Assembly (NCBI RefSeq): GCF_024756235.1
Contig: NZ_JANUGY010000001.1
Location: 62,001 to 126,000 of the forward strand
Source: Massilia kyonggiensis
Lineage (GTDB): Bacteria > Pseudomonadota > Gammaproteobacteria > Burkholderiales > Burkholderiaceae_D
Reading direction: 5' to 3'
DNA: 64,000 nt
Shown here: positions 6,941 to 16,084 of the stretch, piece after piece
Position numbering within the stretch: the stretch's first letter is position 1
How the letters are laid out: each line of letters starts with the position of its first letter
Program-made: the position numbers and the translations under genes
Notes under the pieces: generated by a model
Told to the model about the DNA's origin: nothing
Seen by the model: only the letters and a program-made list of their open reading frames with translations
Databases searched by the model: none

Positions 6941-9331
6941 TTGAAACTTACAACGATCCGCCAGTCCGTCCTGCTGGGCCTGTACGGCAGCGCGGCACTG
7001 GCTCTCGCGCCGGCCGCCTTCGCACAAAATGCCACCGCGCCCGCCGCTTCCGACGCCAACATCCAGAGCGTCAACATCGTCGGCTCGCGCCGCGTCGGCA
7101 ACACGTCGTCCACCGATACCCCGGTGCCCGTCGACTACATCCCGCTGACGAAGGCCGCCGAGCAGAGCGGCCAGTTCGACCTGGCCCAGACCCTGGCCAA
7201 CATCTCGCCGTCGTTCAACTCGACGCGCCAGACCGGTGCCGACGGCGCCGACCTCGTCGACTCCGCCGCGCTGCGCGGCCTCGGCTCCGACCAGACCCTC
7301 GTGCTCGTGAACGGCAAGCGCCGCCACACGACGGCCCTCGTGAACCTGTTCGGCGCGCGCAACCGCGGCAACACGGGCACGGACATGAACGCGATCCCCG
7401 TCCTCGCCATCAAGAGCGTGCAGGTGCTGCGCGACGGCGCCGCCGCACAATACGGTTCCGATGCCATCGCCGGCGTCATCAACGTGGAACTGCGCAAGGA
7501 CCTGGGCTGCGAAGCCGTTGCCGGTTTCGGCGAATATTCGAAGCACGACGGCAAGAACTGGCTCGCATCGGCCTACTGCGGCGTGGCCGTGGCGGACGGC
7601 GTGCTGGGCATCACGGGCGAATACTACGACCGCGGCCGCTCCAACCGCTCCGACCCTGGCAGCCTGCGCATCATCGGCGACACCAAGTCGAAGAACGAGA
7701 CCGTCTACCTGAACGGCGAATTCCCGGTCGGCCCGGGCAAGCTGTACGTGACGGCCGGCGCCCAGACGCGCGACGCCTCGTCGGCCGCATGGGCACGCGG
7801 CGGCATCGGTTCCGACGACATCCCGTCGCGCAACTCGGCCGCCATGTACCCGGACGGCTTCGTCCCGTTCATCAACGGCGACATCGACGACCGCTACGGC
7901 ATCATCGGCTACCGCACCCGCATCGGCGAATGGGCCGGCGATTTCTCGCAGACCTATGGCTACAACCGCATGCGCTACAACATCGCGCACACGCTCAACG
8001 CGTCGATCGCGAACCTGGACCTGATCAACGGCGGCAAGGGCATCAGCCCGTCGCAGTTCGATGCCGGCGGCTTCTCCTTCCGCCAGTTGACGACCAACGC
8101 CGACTTCAGCCGCTTCTATGACGACATCCTCGGCGGCCTGAACGCCGCGTTCGGCTTCGAATACCGCAAGGAAAACTACCAGATCTTCGCGGGCGAGCCG
8201 GGTTCGTACAACGACGTCGACGGCCTGGGCTTCGGCGGCAATGCCGGCAGCCAGGGCTTCCCGGGCTTCCAGCCGGGCGACGCCACCTCGCGCGACCGTC
8301 ACAGCTCCGCCGCCTACCTCGACTTCGAGGCCGACATCGCCCCGCGCACCAAGCTGCAGGCCGCCGTGCGCCACGAGCGCTACTCGGACTTCGGCTCGAC
8401 GACGACCGGCAAGCTGGCCGGCGCCTTCAAGGCCACGGACGACCTGCTGCTGCGCGCATCGGCCAGCACGGGCTTCCGCGCACCGTCGCTGCAACAGGTC
8501 TACTTCTCGTCGACCTTCACCGACTTCGTCAGCGGCGTGCCGATGGACGTCGTGCTCGCACCGAACGGCGGCAAGGTCGCCAACGCGGCCGGCATCCCGA
8601 AGCTGCACGAAGAGAAATCGAAGAGCTACACGCTGGGCGCGACGTGGACGCCGACAAAAGCCATCTCCGTCACGGCCGACCTGTACCACATCCAGATCGA
8701 CAACCGCATCGTGCTGTCGGGCCGCTTCGACGCCGACAACTACCCGGCCCTGGGCGCGATCCTGCAGAACCTGGGCGTGGGCCAGGCGCAGTTCTTCGTG
8801 AACTCCGTCGACACGCGCACGCGCGGCCTGGACCTGACCGCGTCGCACCGTACCAACATCGGTGCCGGCAAGCTGGCCACGTACCTCGCCATGAACTTCA
8901 GCAAGACCGAAGTGACGGGCGTGCACGCCCCAGCCGCGCTGGCCGGCTACGAAGACGTGCTGCTGTCCGAACGCGAGCGCCTGTTCATCGAACAGGGGGG
9001 CCCGCGCCGCAAGGCCACGCTGGACTTCGACTACACGCTGGGCCAGCTGGAAACGGACTTCCGCATCATCCACTACGGTCCGCAGACGCTGGGCACGTTC
9101 TCCGGTCCCCCGGTGCCGAACCAGTACTACAAGGCGAAGACGTCGGCCGACCTCGCGTTCACGTGGTCGTTCACCGAGAAGACCAAGCTGACCGTCGGCG
9201 GCACGAACATCTTCAACGTGCATCCGACCCAGCAGAATCCGGACGAGACGGATAACGGCTTCAAGTACGAAAGCGTGCAGTTCGGCCTGAACGGCGCCGC
9301 CTACTTCGCGCGCCTGTCGCACAAGTTCTAA
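6941..9331 (+). CDS. TonB-dependent outer-membrane receptor
   Basis: A ~797-residue receptor with a signal peptide (KLTTIRQSVLLGLYGSAA to AFAQ), a plug domain (LAQTLANISPSFNS, LRGLGSDQTLVLVNGKRRH, VLRDGAAAQYGSDAIAGVIN) and a C-terminal beta barrel ending in SHKF. The plug-barrel form is that of the large oxalobacterial/xanthomonad receptors that import siderophores or oligosaccharides; the ligand cannot be told. The TTG at 6941, eight bases after TGGAG, gives a textbook signal peptide and is preferred over the ATG at 6914, which adds nine residues. A strong hairpin follows the stop. It is divergent from the hybrid kinase. Confidence 0.9.
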   Translation: MKLTTIRQSVLLGLYGSAALALAPAAFAQNATAPAASDANIQSVNIVGSRRVGNTSSTDTPVPVDYIPLTKAAEQSGQFDLAQTLANISPSFNSTRQTGADGADLVDSAALRGLGSDQTLVLVNGKRRHTTALVNLFGARNRGNTGTDMNAIPVLAIKSVQVLRDGAAAQYGSDAIAGVINVELRKDLGCEAVAGFGEYSKHDGKNWLASAYCGVAVADGVLGITGEYYDRGRSNRSDPGSLRIIGDTKSKNETVYLNGEFPVGPGKLYVTAGAQTRDASSAAWARGGIGSDDIPSRNSAAMYPDGFVPFINGDIDDRYGIIGYRTRIGEWAGDFSQTYGYNRMRYNIAHTLNASIANLDLINGGKGISPSQFDAGGFSFRQLTTNADFSRFYDDILGGLNAAFGFEYRKENYQIFAGEPGSYNDVDGLGFGGNAGSQGFPGFQPGDATSRDRHSSAAYLDFEADIAPRTKLQAAVRHERYSDFGSTTTGKLAGAFKATDDLLLRASASTGFRAPSLQQVYFSSTFTDFVSGVPMDVVLAPNGGKVANAAGIPKLHEEKSKSYTLGATWTPTKAISVTADLYHIQIDNRIVLSGRFDADNYPALGAILQNLGVGQAQFFVNSVDTRTRGLDLTASHRTNIGAGKLATYLAMNFSKTEVTGVHAPAALAGYEDVLLSERERLFIEQGGPRRKATLDFDYTLGQLETDFRIIHYGPQTLGTFSGPPVPNQYYKAKTSADLAFTWSFTEKTKLTVGGTNIFNVHPTQQNPDETDNGFKYESVQFGLNGAAYFARLSHKF

Positions 9332-9342
9332 TTATCTCCCCC

Positions 9343-9368
9343 ACGTCGCCCTCGCCCGAGGGCGACGT
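9343..9368 (+). terminator. Hairpin after TonB receptor
   Basis: A perfect 11-bp inverted repeat, ACGTCGCCCTC / GAGGGCGACGT, with loop GCCC, begins 11 bp after the receptor stop. The downstream tract TTCCTCATCATAT is only weakly T-rich. It is probably a transcript end or 3' stabiliser rather than a perfect intrinsic terminator. Confidence 0.6.
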
Positions 9369-9511
9369 TCCTCATCATATCGTTTCCGAGCCGAACTGAA
9401 CGCATCCTGACGGCATCGTCGCGTAACGCACGCGAAACGAAAAATCGCGTCCGTAAAACCTGTGTTATGTTTCGTATCGCTGATGCATAACATGGCTGTC
9501 GACGGATCGAT

Positions 9512-10513
9512 ATGAGCTTCCCCAACGAAACCGTAGTTCCCGACAAGTTTGCAGTCGGCCCGTCAGGCGCGCCCCTGCTGTCGCTCGTCGTCCCGTTCTA
9601 CAACGAACAGGAGATGATTCCGCACTTCTTCAGCGGCGTGATTCCGGAACTCGAACGCATTCCGAACATCCGCTTCGAGATCCTGTGCGTGAACGACGGC
9701 AGCCGCGACCGCACGCTCGACGCCCTCATCGCGTACGCCCACGCGGATGCGCGCGTACGCGTCGTCGATCTCACGCGCAATTTCGGCAAGGAAGCCGCAT
9801 TGACGGCCGCCATCTTCGAAGCGCGCGGCGACCTCATCGTGCCGTTCGATGCGGATTTGCAAGATCCGCCCGACGTCATCGGCAAGCTGGTCGAGAAATG
9901 GCGCGAGGGATACGACGTCGTGCTGGCCAAGCGGGCCGACCGCGAATCCGATTCGCTGGTGAAACGGTTGACCGCGCAATTCTTCTACCGCATCCACAAC
10001 GACATGGCCGACCTGCCGATCCCGGAAAATGTCGGCGATTTCCGCCTGTTCACCCGTAACGTCGCCAACGCGTTGAAGACGCTGCCGGAATCGTGCCGCT
10101 TCATGAAGGGACTGTTCGCGTGGGTCGGCTTCAAGACGGCCATCGTCGAATACCGGCGCGCGCCCCGCGCGGCGGGCAAGACCAAGTTCTCCGGCTGGAA
10201 GCTGTGGAATTTTGCGCTGGAAGGCATCACCAGTTTTTCGACGCTGCCGCTGCGCATCTGGACTTATCTGGGCGTCTGCGTGGCCATCTTCGCGCTGACG
10301 CGCGCCGTCTGGCTCGTCATCCGCACGATGCTGTACGGCGTCGACGTGCCCGGCTATGCGTCGCTGGCGACGGCGATCCTGCTGCTCGGCGGCATCCAGC
10401 TGATCGGCATCGGCGTGCTGGGCGAATACGTGGGCCGCATCTACCTCGAATCGAAGGGGCGGCCCGTGTACCTCGTGCGCAAGCGCTACGAAAAGGCGAT
10501 GGCCCATGCCTGA
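9512..10513 (+). CDS. GtrB-like family 2 glycosyltransferase (polyprenyl-phosphate sugar synthase)
   Basis: A 333-residue membrane-anchored GT2 enzyme. The catalytic domain has LSLVVPFYNEQ, NDGSRDRT (about 61-68) and the DxD metal site PFDADLQDP (D113, D115). Two C-terminal transmembrane helices (about 245-265 and 280-305) follow, and the tail YLESKGRPVYLVRKRYE is typical of GtrB/DPM1-type proteins. The predicted role is transfer of a sugar from a nucleotide donor to undecaprenyl phosphate on the cytoplasmic face. It overlaps the GtrA-like gene by 8 bp, so the two are translationally coupled. Confidence 0.88.
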   Translation: MSFPNETVVPDKFAVGPSGAPLLSLVVPFYNEQEMIPHFFSGVIPELERIPNIRFEILCVNDGSRDRTLDALIAYAHADARVRVVDLTRNFGKEAALTAAIFEARGDLIVPFDADLQDPPDVIGKLVEKWREGYDVVLAKRADRESDSLVKRLTAQFFYRIHNDMADLPIPENVGDFRLFTRNVANALKTLPESCRFMKGLFAWVGFKTAIVEYRRAPRAAGKTKFSGWKLWNFALEGITSFSTLPLRIWTYLGVCVAIFALTRAVWLVIRTMLYGVDVPGYASLATAILLLGGIQLIGIGVLGEYVGRIYLESKGRPVYLVRKRYEKAMAHA

Positions 10514-10913
10514 ACGCGGCGGCGTCGGCCGCTTCCTGATATATGCCGCAGTCGGTGCCGCCGGCACGGCCGGGCATTACGCCTTCCTGCTCACGGCCGT
10601 CTCGCTGGGCATGCTGGCGCCCGTGCCGGCGTCGATCGTCGGCGCGCTCGTCGGCGCCGTCATCAATTTCGTGCTGAATGCCGTCGTCACGTTCCGCGGC
10701 CATGCGCACTCGCACTTCGCGTGGCGCACGGCCGCGCGCTTCTTCGCGACCGCCGGCGTCGCCGCCGCCCTCAACGGCGCCGCGATGGCCGTACTCGTCA
10801 ACGGCGCACGCCTCGACTATCGCCTCGCGCAGGTCCTCGTGACGGGCACGCTGCTGTGCGCCACCTATGTCGTCAACTCGCTATGGACATTTCAAGCCAC
10901 CAAGGCCCGCTGA
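10506..10913 (+). CDS. GtrA-family membrane protein (candidate lipid-linked sugar flippase)
   Basis: A 135-residue protein with four predicted transmembrane helices in the GtrA arrangement: RFLIYAAVGAAGTAGHYAFLL, then VGAVINFVLNAVVTF, and a final YVVNSLWTF, the family's hallmark ending. GtrA proteins are thought to flip polyprenyl-phosphate-linked sugar made by GtrB. The start overlaps gtrB by 8 bp and the end overlaps the GT39 gene by 31 bp, so the three form one unit. Confidence 0.86.
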   Translation: MPERGGVGRFLIYAAVGAAGTAGHYAFLLTAVSLGMLAPVPASIVGALVGAVINFVLNAVVTFRGHAHSHFAWRTAARFFATAGVAAALNGAAMAVLVNGARLDYRLAQVLVTGTLLCATYVVNSLWTFQATKAR

Positions 10914-12439
10914 CGCCATTCCCGGCGGCCGCGCCGGTCGGTCGTGACATACCGCTGGCCCGCTTCTGGACGCTGGCGCTGCTCGTGACGGGCCTCGCCC
11001 TGCTGCTCCGGTTGCCCACGCTGGCCGGCCGCTCGTTGTGGCTGGACGAGACGTACAGCGCGTGGTTCGCCGCCGTCCCGCTGCGCGAACTGTGGACGAG
11101 CGTGCCGCTGTACGAGACGCATCCACCCTTCTACTACACGCTGCTCAAGGGCTGGACCGCGCTGTTCGGCACGCACGAGGCGGCAATGCGCAGCCTGTCC
11201 GTCCTCGCCAGCGTGCTGACCGTGTTCGCGCTGCCCGCCTGCACGCGCTGGGCGCGGCTCGGTGCGAAAGCGGAGCGCGTCGCGCTGCTGGCCGCCCTGT
11301 TCCTTGCCGTGAACGCGGCCAGCATCCAGTACGCGCAGCAGGCCAGGCCGTACGCGCTCCAGGCGCTGGCCGGGTCGCTGGCCGTGTTCTTTGCCGGCAT
11401 GCTCGTGCTGTCCTTCGTGCGACCCGATCCCCGACGATGGTCGTGGATCGCCGGCCTCGCCGTCAGCGCCGGCCTGACGATGTGGCTGCACAACACGGGC
11501 GTGTTCGCCGCACTGGGCCTGTGGACGGGCATGACGGTCGCGCTGCTGGCAGGGACACCCGGCCCGCGCCGCCCGCAGATCCTGGCCGTGGCTGCGGCCG
11601 GCATCGGCGCGCTGCTCGTGTGGTCGCCGTTCATCCCGATGCTGGTCAAGCAGAATGCGGCAATGGCGCACCTGTCGTACTGGATCCGCTTCACGCCGCG
11701 TAACGTCACCGCCGCGTGGACCGTCATCAGCGGCGGCCAGGTGCTGCACTATCCCGTCGCGCTGCTCGTGCTGCTGGGGTTTGCCTGGCTGTGGAAGCGG
11801 GCGCGCGCCCATTTCTGGCTGCTCGCATGCGTGCTCGTGCTGCCGATCCTCGCGTTGGCCGGCTACAGTTACTTCGTCAAACCCGTGTTCCTGTCGCGAT
11901 TGTTCCTGTGGCTCGGGCCGCTGGGGATGGTGTTGGCGGCGCTGGGCATCGTCCGGTTGTCGGCGCGCTGGCGGCTGCCTGCCGTCGCCGTCGTGCTGGC
12001 GCTATCGGCCTATGCGGTGTCGGGTTTTTATCGCTCGCACACGGAAGACTGGCGCGGGATGCTGGCGCAGGTCGCGCGCGAGAGCCGGCCGGGCGACGTC
12101 GTGCTCGCGTTCCCGAACGAAGTGCAGATGCCCGTCACGTATTACATGAGGACGGGACCTGCCGTCGCCTATCTGCCGGGCCCCTTCCCCGCGCTGCACC
12201 TGCCGCGCACGTACACGGGCAATTCCGGCGCGCCGAACGTCGCACCCGAGGACGTGGCGCGGGTCCGGGCGCTGACGGCCGGGCATCCGCGCGTGTGGCT
12301 GATCGAGCGGCTGGCGAAGCTGTACGATCCGGACGGGATCGTGATGAAGGAGCTGGGAAGCCGCTACCGGCTGGTAAAAACCATCGAAGGGAACGGGGCG
12401 AATATCCGCCTGTACGAAGCCGTCACGCCGGGAACGTGA
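10883..12439 (+). CDS. GT39/ArnT-like integral membrane glycosyltransferase
   Basis: A 518-residue polytopic protein (about 11 hydrophobic segments). The first periplasmic loop carries SLWLDETYSAWFA (D55-E56) followed by ETHPPFYYTLLKGW, the GT-C/GT39 signature of enzymes that take sugar from a polyprenyl phosphate. It is the third gene after gtrB and gtrA, the position of serotype-specific gtrC genes, so it probably moves the flipped sugar onto a periplasmic or surface acceptor. Acceptor and sugar are unknown. The ATG at 10883 lies inside gtrA. The 3' end overlaps the convergent kinase gene by 17 bp. Confidence 0.86.
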   Translation: MDISSHQGPLTPFPAAAPVGRDIPLARFWTLALLVTGLALLLRLPTLAGRSLWLDETYSAWFAAVPLRELWTSVPLYETHPPFYYTLLKGWTALFGTHEAAMRSLSVLASVLTVFALPACTRWARLGAKAERVALLAALFLAVNAASIQYAQQARPYALQALAGSLAVFFAGMLVLSFVRPDPRRWSWIAGLAVSAGLTMWLHNTGVFAALGLWTGMTVALLAGTPGPRRPQILAVAAAGIGALLVWSPFIPMLVKQNAAMAHLSYWIRFTPRNVTAAWTVISGGQVLHYPVALLVLLGFAWLWKRARAHFWLLACVLVLPILALAGYSYFVKPVFLSRLFLWLGPLGMVLAALGIVRLSARWRLPAVAVVLALSAYAVSGFYRSHTEDWRGMLAQVARESRPGDVVLAFPNEVQMPVTYYMRTGPAVAYLPGPFPALHLPRTYTGNSGAPNVAPEDVARVRALTAGHPRVWLIERLAKLYDPDGIVMKELGSRYRLVKTIEGNGANIRLYEAVTPGT

Positions 12440-13751
12440 CGGTCGCTTCGAGCCCGCCCAGCCGCTTCGATTCGCCCAGCGCCAAGGTCGCGCCATGCCG
12501 CTCCGCGATCGACTTGATGATGGCCAGGCCAAGCCCGCTGCCTTTCGCGTCGCTGCCCGGCACGCGATAGAAGCGGTCGAACACGCGCTCGCGTTCCGCC
12601 GGCGGGATGCCGGGGCCGCTGTCTTCCACGGTCACGGTCACGCCGCGGCTTTCCGCCACCACCGACACGTCGACCGTGCCGCCCTCCGGCGTGTACTTGA
12701 TCGCATTGTCGATGAGGTTACGCAGCAGGATCATCAACGCGTCCGGCTGCCCGTCCACCTCCGCGCTGTCCGCGCGCGGCAGGCCGAGGTCGATCTGCTT
12801 CGCGGCCGCGACACTCGCCAGTTCCGCGACGGCCCGCTTGGCCGCGCCGGCGATGTCGACCGGCTGGCGCGGCGCACCGCCCGCGACGCTCGCTTCCTGG
12901 CGCGCCAGCACGAGCAGCTGCTCGACAAGTCTCGTCGCCCGTTCGATGCCGGCCGTCAGGCGGGCGACGGCGACGCGCTTCGCATCGGGGCTGTCCGAGC
13001 GCTCCAGGCTCTGCACCTGCAGTTTCAGGGCGGCGAGCGGCGTGCGCAGCTCGTGCGCGGCGTCGGCGACGAAATGCTGCTGGGCGTCGAACGCCGTGCG
13101 CACGCGGCCGAACAGCAGGTTCAATTCCTGCACGAGCGGGCGCACCTCGTCCGGGAGGCCGGCTTCGGACACGGCGGACAGGTCGTCCGCCTGGCGCGAC
13201 GCCACCTGCTTGCGCACGCGCGCGACGGGTTCCAGCGAGCCGCTGACGACCCACCACACGACGAGCATCAGGATCGGCATCATGACGGCGATCGGACCCA
13301 GCGTGCGCAGCGCGAGATTGCTGGCCATGCTGCGCCGCACGGCGAGATCCTGCGCGACCTGCACGGTCTGGTTATCGGTCTGGATCGAGAAGATGCGGTA
13401 CGTCGTGCCGTTCGCGCGCACGTTGGAAAAGCCCAGCACGGCGCGCTGCGGCAGGTGCGCGTGCGACGCGCTACGAAACACGCGCACGCCGTCCGGCGAC
13501 CACACCTGCACGACGAGGTCGTCGTTACCGCTGATCGGGGTGTCGGCGGTGGCGTCCTCGGTGCTCGTCAGCGGCACGCGCGAGCGCAGCGACAGCGCCA
13601 TCTGCTGCATGTGGTAGTCGAAGATCTGGTCGGCGTCGTTCAGCGCCGTGCGATACGCGATGGACGCCTGCGCGACGGCCGCGATGGTGATCGCCGCCAG
13701 CAGGAACCACAGCAGGCGCCCGCGCAGGGAGTGCGTGACCCTGACTTTCAT
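12423..13751 (-). CDS. QseC-like sensor histidine kinase
   Basis: A 442-residue membrane kinase: an N-terminal transmembrane helix (about 11-31), a periplasmic region of ~130 residues, a second helix (about 152-172), then HisKA with DAAHELRTPLAAL (phospho-His 233) and an ATPase domain with LIDNAIKYTPEGG, DSGPGIPP and GSGLGLAIIKSIAERHG. Architecture and length match QseC/PmrB-type kinases. It lies 10 bp after the response-regulator gene in the same operon. The periplasmic ligand cannot be deduced. Confidence 0.9.
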   Translation of the reverse strand: MKVRVTHSLRGRLLWFLLAAITIAAVAQASIAYRTALNDADQIFDYHMQQMALSLRSRVPLTSTEDATADTPISGNDDLVVQVWSPDGVRVFRSASHAHLPQRAVLGFSNVRANGTTYRIFSIQTDNQTVQVAQDLAVRRSMASNLALRTLGPIAVMMPILMLVVWWVVSGSLEPVARVRKQVASRQADDLSAVSEAGLPDEVRPLVQELNLLFGRVRTAFDAQQHFVADAAHELRTPLAALKLQVQSLERSDSPDAKRVAVARLTAGIERATRLVEQLLVLARQEASVAGGAPRQPVDIAGAAKRAVAELASVAAAKQIDLGLPRADSAEVDGQPDALMILLRNLIDNAIKYTPEGGTVDVSVVAESRGVTVTVEDSGPGIPPAERERVFDRFYRVPGSDAKGSGLGLAIIKSIAERHGATLALGESKRLGGLEATVTFPA

Positions 13752-13761
13752 GAGGATGCCT

Positions 13762-14424
13762 TCACGCCTTCGGGACCATGTAGCCCACGCCGCGCACGTT
13801 CTGGATCAAGTCGCTGCCCAGCTTCTTGCGCAGGCCGTGGATATAGACCTCGACGGCATTGCTGGACACTTCGTCGCGCCAGCTGTACAGCTTTTCCTCG
13901 AGCTGGGCACGCGACAGCACGGCGCCGGGACGCGCGACGAGCGCTTCCAGCACGGCCCATTCGCGCGCCGACAGCACGACGGGCTGGCCGTCGACCAGCA
14001 CTTCGCGCGTGGCGGGATTCACGGCGATGTTCTTGTACTCGAACACGGGTTCGGCGCGCCCGGCGGCGCGCCGCAGCAGCGCGCGGATGCGCGCCAGCAG
14101 TTCGTCGAGATCGTAGGGTTTGAGGACGTAGTCGTCCGCGCCGGCGTCGAGCCCGGCGATACGCTGGGAGACGGCGTCGCGCGCCGTGGCGACCAGCACC
14201 GGGGTGCGGTCCTTGCGGGCACGCATCGCGCGCAGCACCTCGAGCCCGTCCTTGCGGGGCAGGCCGAGGTCCAGAACGACGAGGTCGTAGTTCTGGTTCT
14301 GCATGAGGGCCGTGTCGGCCATCTCGCCGTCCTTGACCCAGTCGACGGCGTAGTGCTCGGCCCTCAGCAGGTCGAGCACTACTTCGCCGATCATCGTATC
14401 GTCTTCCACCAGCAGCAGCCGCAT
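13762..14424 (-). CDS. OmpR-family response regulator (QseB-like)
   Basis: A 220-residue regulator with a receiver (acidic pocket E7-D8-D9, phospho-acceptor D52 in VVLDLGLPRKDG, KPYDLDELLARI) and a winged-helix DNA-binding domain (VVLSAREWAVLEALVARPG, EVYIHGLRKKL, NVRGVGYMV). It pairs with the adjacent kinase. The degQ-like gene ends only 51 bp upstream on the same strand, so the three may be co-transcribed, tying regulator output to envelope proteolysis. Confidence 0.92.
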   Translation of the reverse strand: MRLLLVEDDTMIGEVVLDLLRAEHYAVDWVKDGEMADTALMQNQNYDLVVLDLGLPRKDGLEVLRAMRARKDRTPVLVATARDAVSQRIAGLDAGADDYVLKPYDLDELLARIRALLRRAAGRAEPVFEYKNIAVNPATREVLVDGQPVVLSAREWAVLEALVARPGAVLSRAQLEEKLYSWRDEVSSNAVEVYIHGLRKKLGSDLIQNVRGVGYMVPKA

Positions 14425-14475
14425 CCAATCCCCCGATTCTCAGAAACCCTGCCGGTCAAACACGACGATGACTTC

Positions 14476-15999
14476 TTAGCCGATTCGGACAGGGATGAAG
14501 ATCTTCTCATCCCCACGCTGGATCAGCAAGGCCACGGACTTGGACGACTTGCCGACCACCTCGCGCACCTGTGCCACCGACGACACCGGCTTGCCGTTCA
14601 CGGCCAGCAGCAGGTCGCCCGGCTGCACGCCGGCCGCTTCCGCCGCGCCGCCCGCATCCTCGATCACGAGGCCGGAAGCCAGGCCGACCTGGCGGCGCTC
14701 CACCGGGTCCAGCGGACGCAGAGCCAGGCCCAGCTTGGCGCCGCCGTCGTTGCCGGCCAGGTTGTCGCGGTCGTACGGATCCGGCTTGTCGTTCGCATTG
14801 CCCAGCGTGGCGTTCAATTGCACGACCTTGCCGTCGCGCCAGACTTCCAGCGCCAGCTTGTCGCCCGGCTTGGCCACCGACACCATCGCCGACAGGTCGC
14901 CGCCGCTGACGATGGGCTGGCCGTTGACCTTGCGGATCACGTCGCCCGACTTCAGGCCGGCCTTGTCGGCCGCGCCGCCGCGTTCGACGTTCGACACGAG
15001 CGCGCCGTCCGGCGAATCCAGCTTGAATGCGTCGGCGAAGCTCTGGCCCACGTCCTGCAGGCCGACGCCCAGCTTGGCATGGTGCACCTTGCCGGTCGCG
15101 ACGATCTGGTCCTTGATGCGCACGGCGACGTCGATCGGGATCGCGAACGACAGGCCCTGGTAGCCGCCCGTCTGGCTGAAGATCTGCGAGTTGATGCCGA
15201 CGACCTCGCCGCGCGTGTTGAACAGCGGGCCGCCCGAGTTACCCGGGTTGACCGCCACGTCGGTCTGGATGAACTGCACGCCGTTGTTGTCGATCGTGCG
15301 GCCTTTCGCGCTCACGACGCCGGCCGTCACGGTCGATTCCAGGCCGAACGGCGAACCGATCGCCAGCACCCATTCGCCGACCTGCAGGTTGCGCGTGTTC
15401 CCCAGCGGGACGACGGGCAGGTTTTTCGCGTCGATCTTCAGCACGGCGACGTCGGTCTTCGGATCGGAGCCCAGGACTTTCGCGCGGTATTCGCGGCGGT
15501 CCTGCATCTTGACCGTGACTTCGCTGGCATCGCGCACCACGTGCGCATTCGTCAGGATGACGCCGTCCGGGCTGACGATGAAGCCCGATCCGGCGCCGTA
15601 AACGAGTTCCCCGCGTCCGTTGCCGCCGCGCGGCTGCTGCGGCTGGAAGCGGCGGAAGAATTCGAAGAACGGATCGTCCTCGTCGAACTGCGGCATCTGG
15701 CGCTGCGACACCTTGGTCGTACCGACGACGCGGATGTTCACGACGGCCGGGCCGTTGTGCGAGACGATCTTGGTAAAGTCCGGCAGGGCTGTGCCGACCG
15801 GACTGCCCGCGACCGGCGCGGGGCTGGCTGCCACGGGAGCCGGGGTGGCAGCGGCGGCGGTGGCTGCCGCGGCGGCGGCCGTGGCGTTATTGTGTTCGAC
15901 TGCGATCGCGCCAACCGCGCCGCCAATGACACCGGCCGCGCACAGGGCCAGCGTGAGACGTTTTGCGGTGATGGCAGTAACGTTACCTTGGTTAGGCAT
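14476..15999 (-). CDS. DegP/DegQ-type periplasmic serine protease (HtrA)
   Basis: A 507-residue protease. The N-terminal hydrophobic segment (about 14-34) is followed by an Ala/Pro-rich linker, then a trypsin-like domain with the full catalytic triad: H153 (LTNAHVV), D183 (KTDVAVLKI), S255 (NPGNSGGPLF). Two PDZ domains follow (about 285-385 and 410-505). HtrA enzymes degrade or refold damaged envelope proteins. The signal segment could be a membrane anchor because no clear cleavage motif is seen. It is the first gene of a likely degQ-response regulator-kinase run. GAGCAC precedes the ATG. Confidence 0.93.
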   Translation of the reverse strand: MPNQGNVTAITAKRLTLALCAAGVIGGAVGAIAVEHNNATAAAAAATAAAATPAPVAASPAPVAGSPVGTALPDFTKIVSHNGPAVVNIRVVGTTKVSQRQMPQFDEDDPFFEFFRRFQPQQPRGGNGRGELVYGAGSGFIVSPDGVILTNAHVVRDASEVTVKMQDRREYRAKVLGSDPKTDVAVLKIDAKNLPVVPLGNTRNLQVGEWVLAIGSPFGLESTVTAGVVSAKGRTIDNNGVQFIQTDVAVNPGNSGGPLFNTRGEVVGINSQIFSQTGGYQGLSFAIPIDVAVRIKDQIVATGKVHHAKLGVGLQDVGQSFADAFKLDSPDGALVSNVERGGAADKAGLKSGDVIRKVNGQPIVSGGDLSAMVSVAKPGDKLALEVWRDGKVVQLNATLGNANDKPDPYDRDNLAGNDGGAKLGLALRPLDPVERRQVGLASGLVIEDAGGAAEAAGVQPGDLLLAVNGKPVSSVAQVREVVGKSSKSVALLIQRGDEKIFIPVRIG

Positions 16000-16084
16000 T
16001 GACGTGCTCCCAGATTGGAAAAAGTGGTTTTGAAAACTGCTCTTTTCGTAGGGAGTATATTGGCGCAGCAGTCTTAGACGTCCC

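Noticed and set aside
6896..9322. An 808-codon minus-strand frame opposite the TonB receptor
   Set aside because: Shadow of a well-supported receptor; composition is Arg/Val/Ala/Gly-rich without any motif.
13648..16002. A 784-codon plus-strand frame opposite the response regulator and DegQ
   Set aside because: It crosses two real genes and the gap between them; no start signal or family motif.
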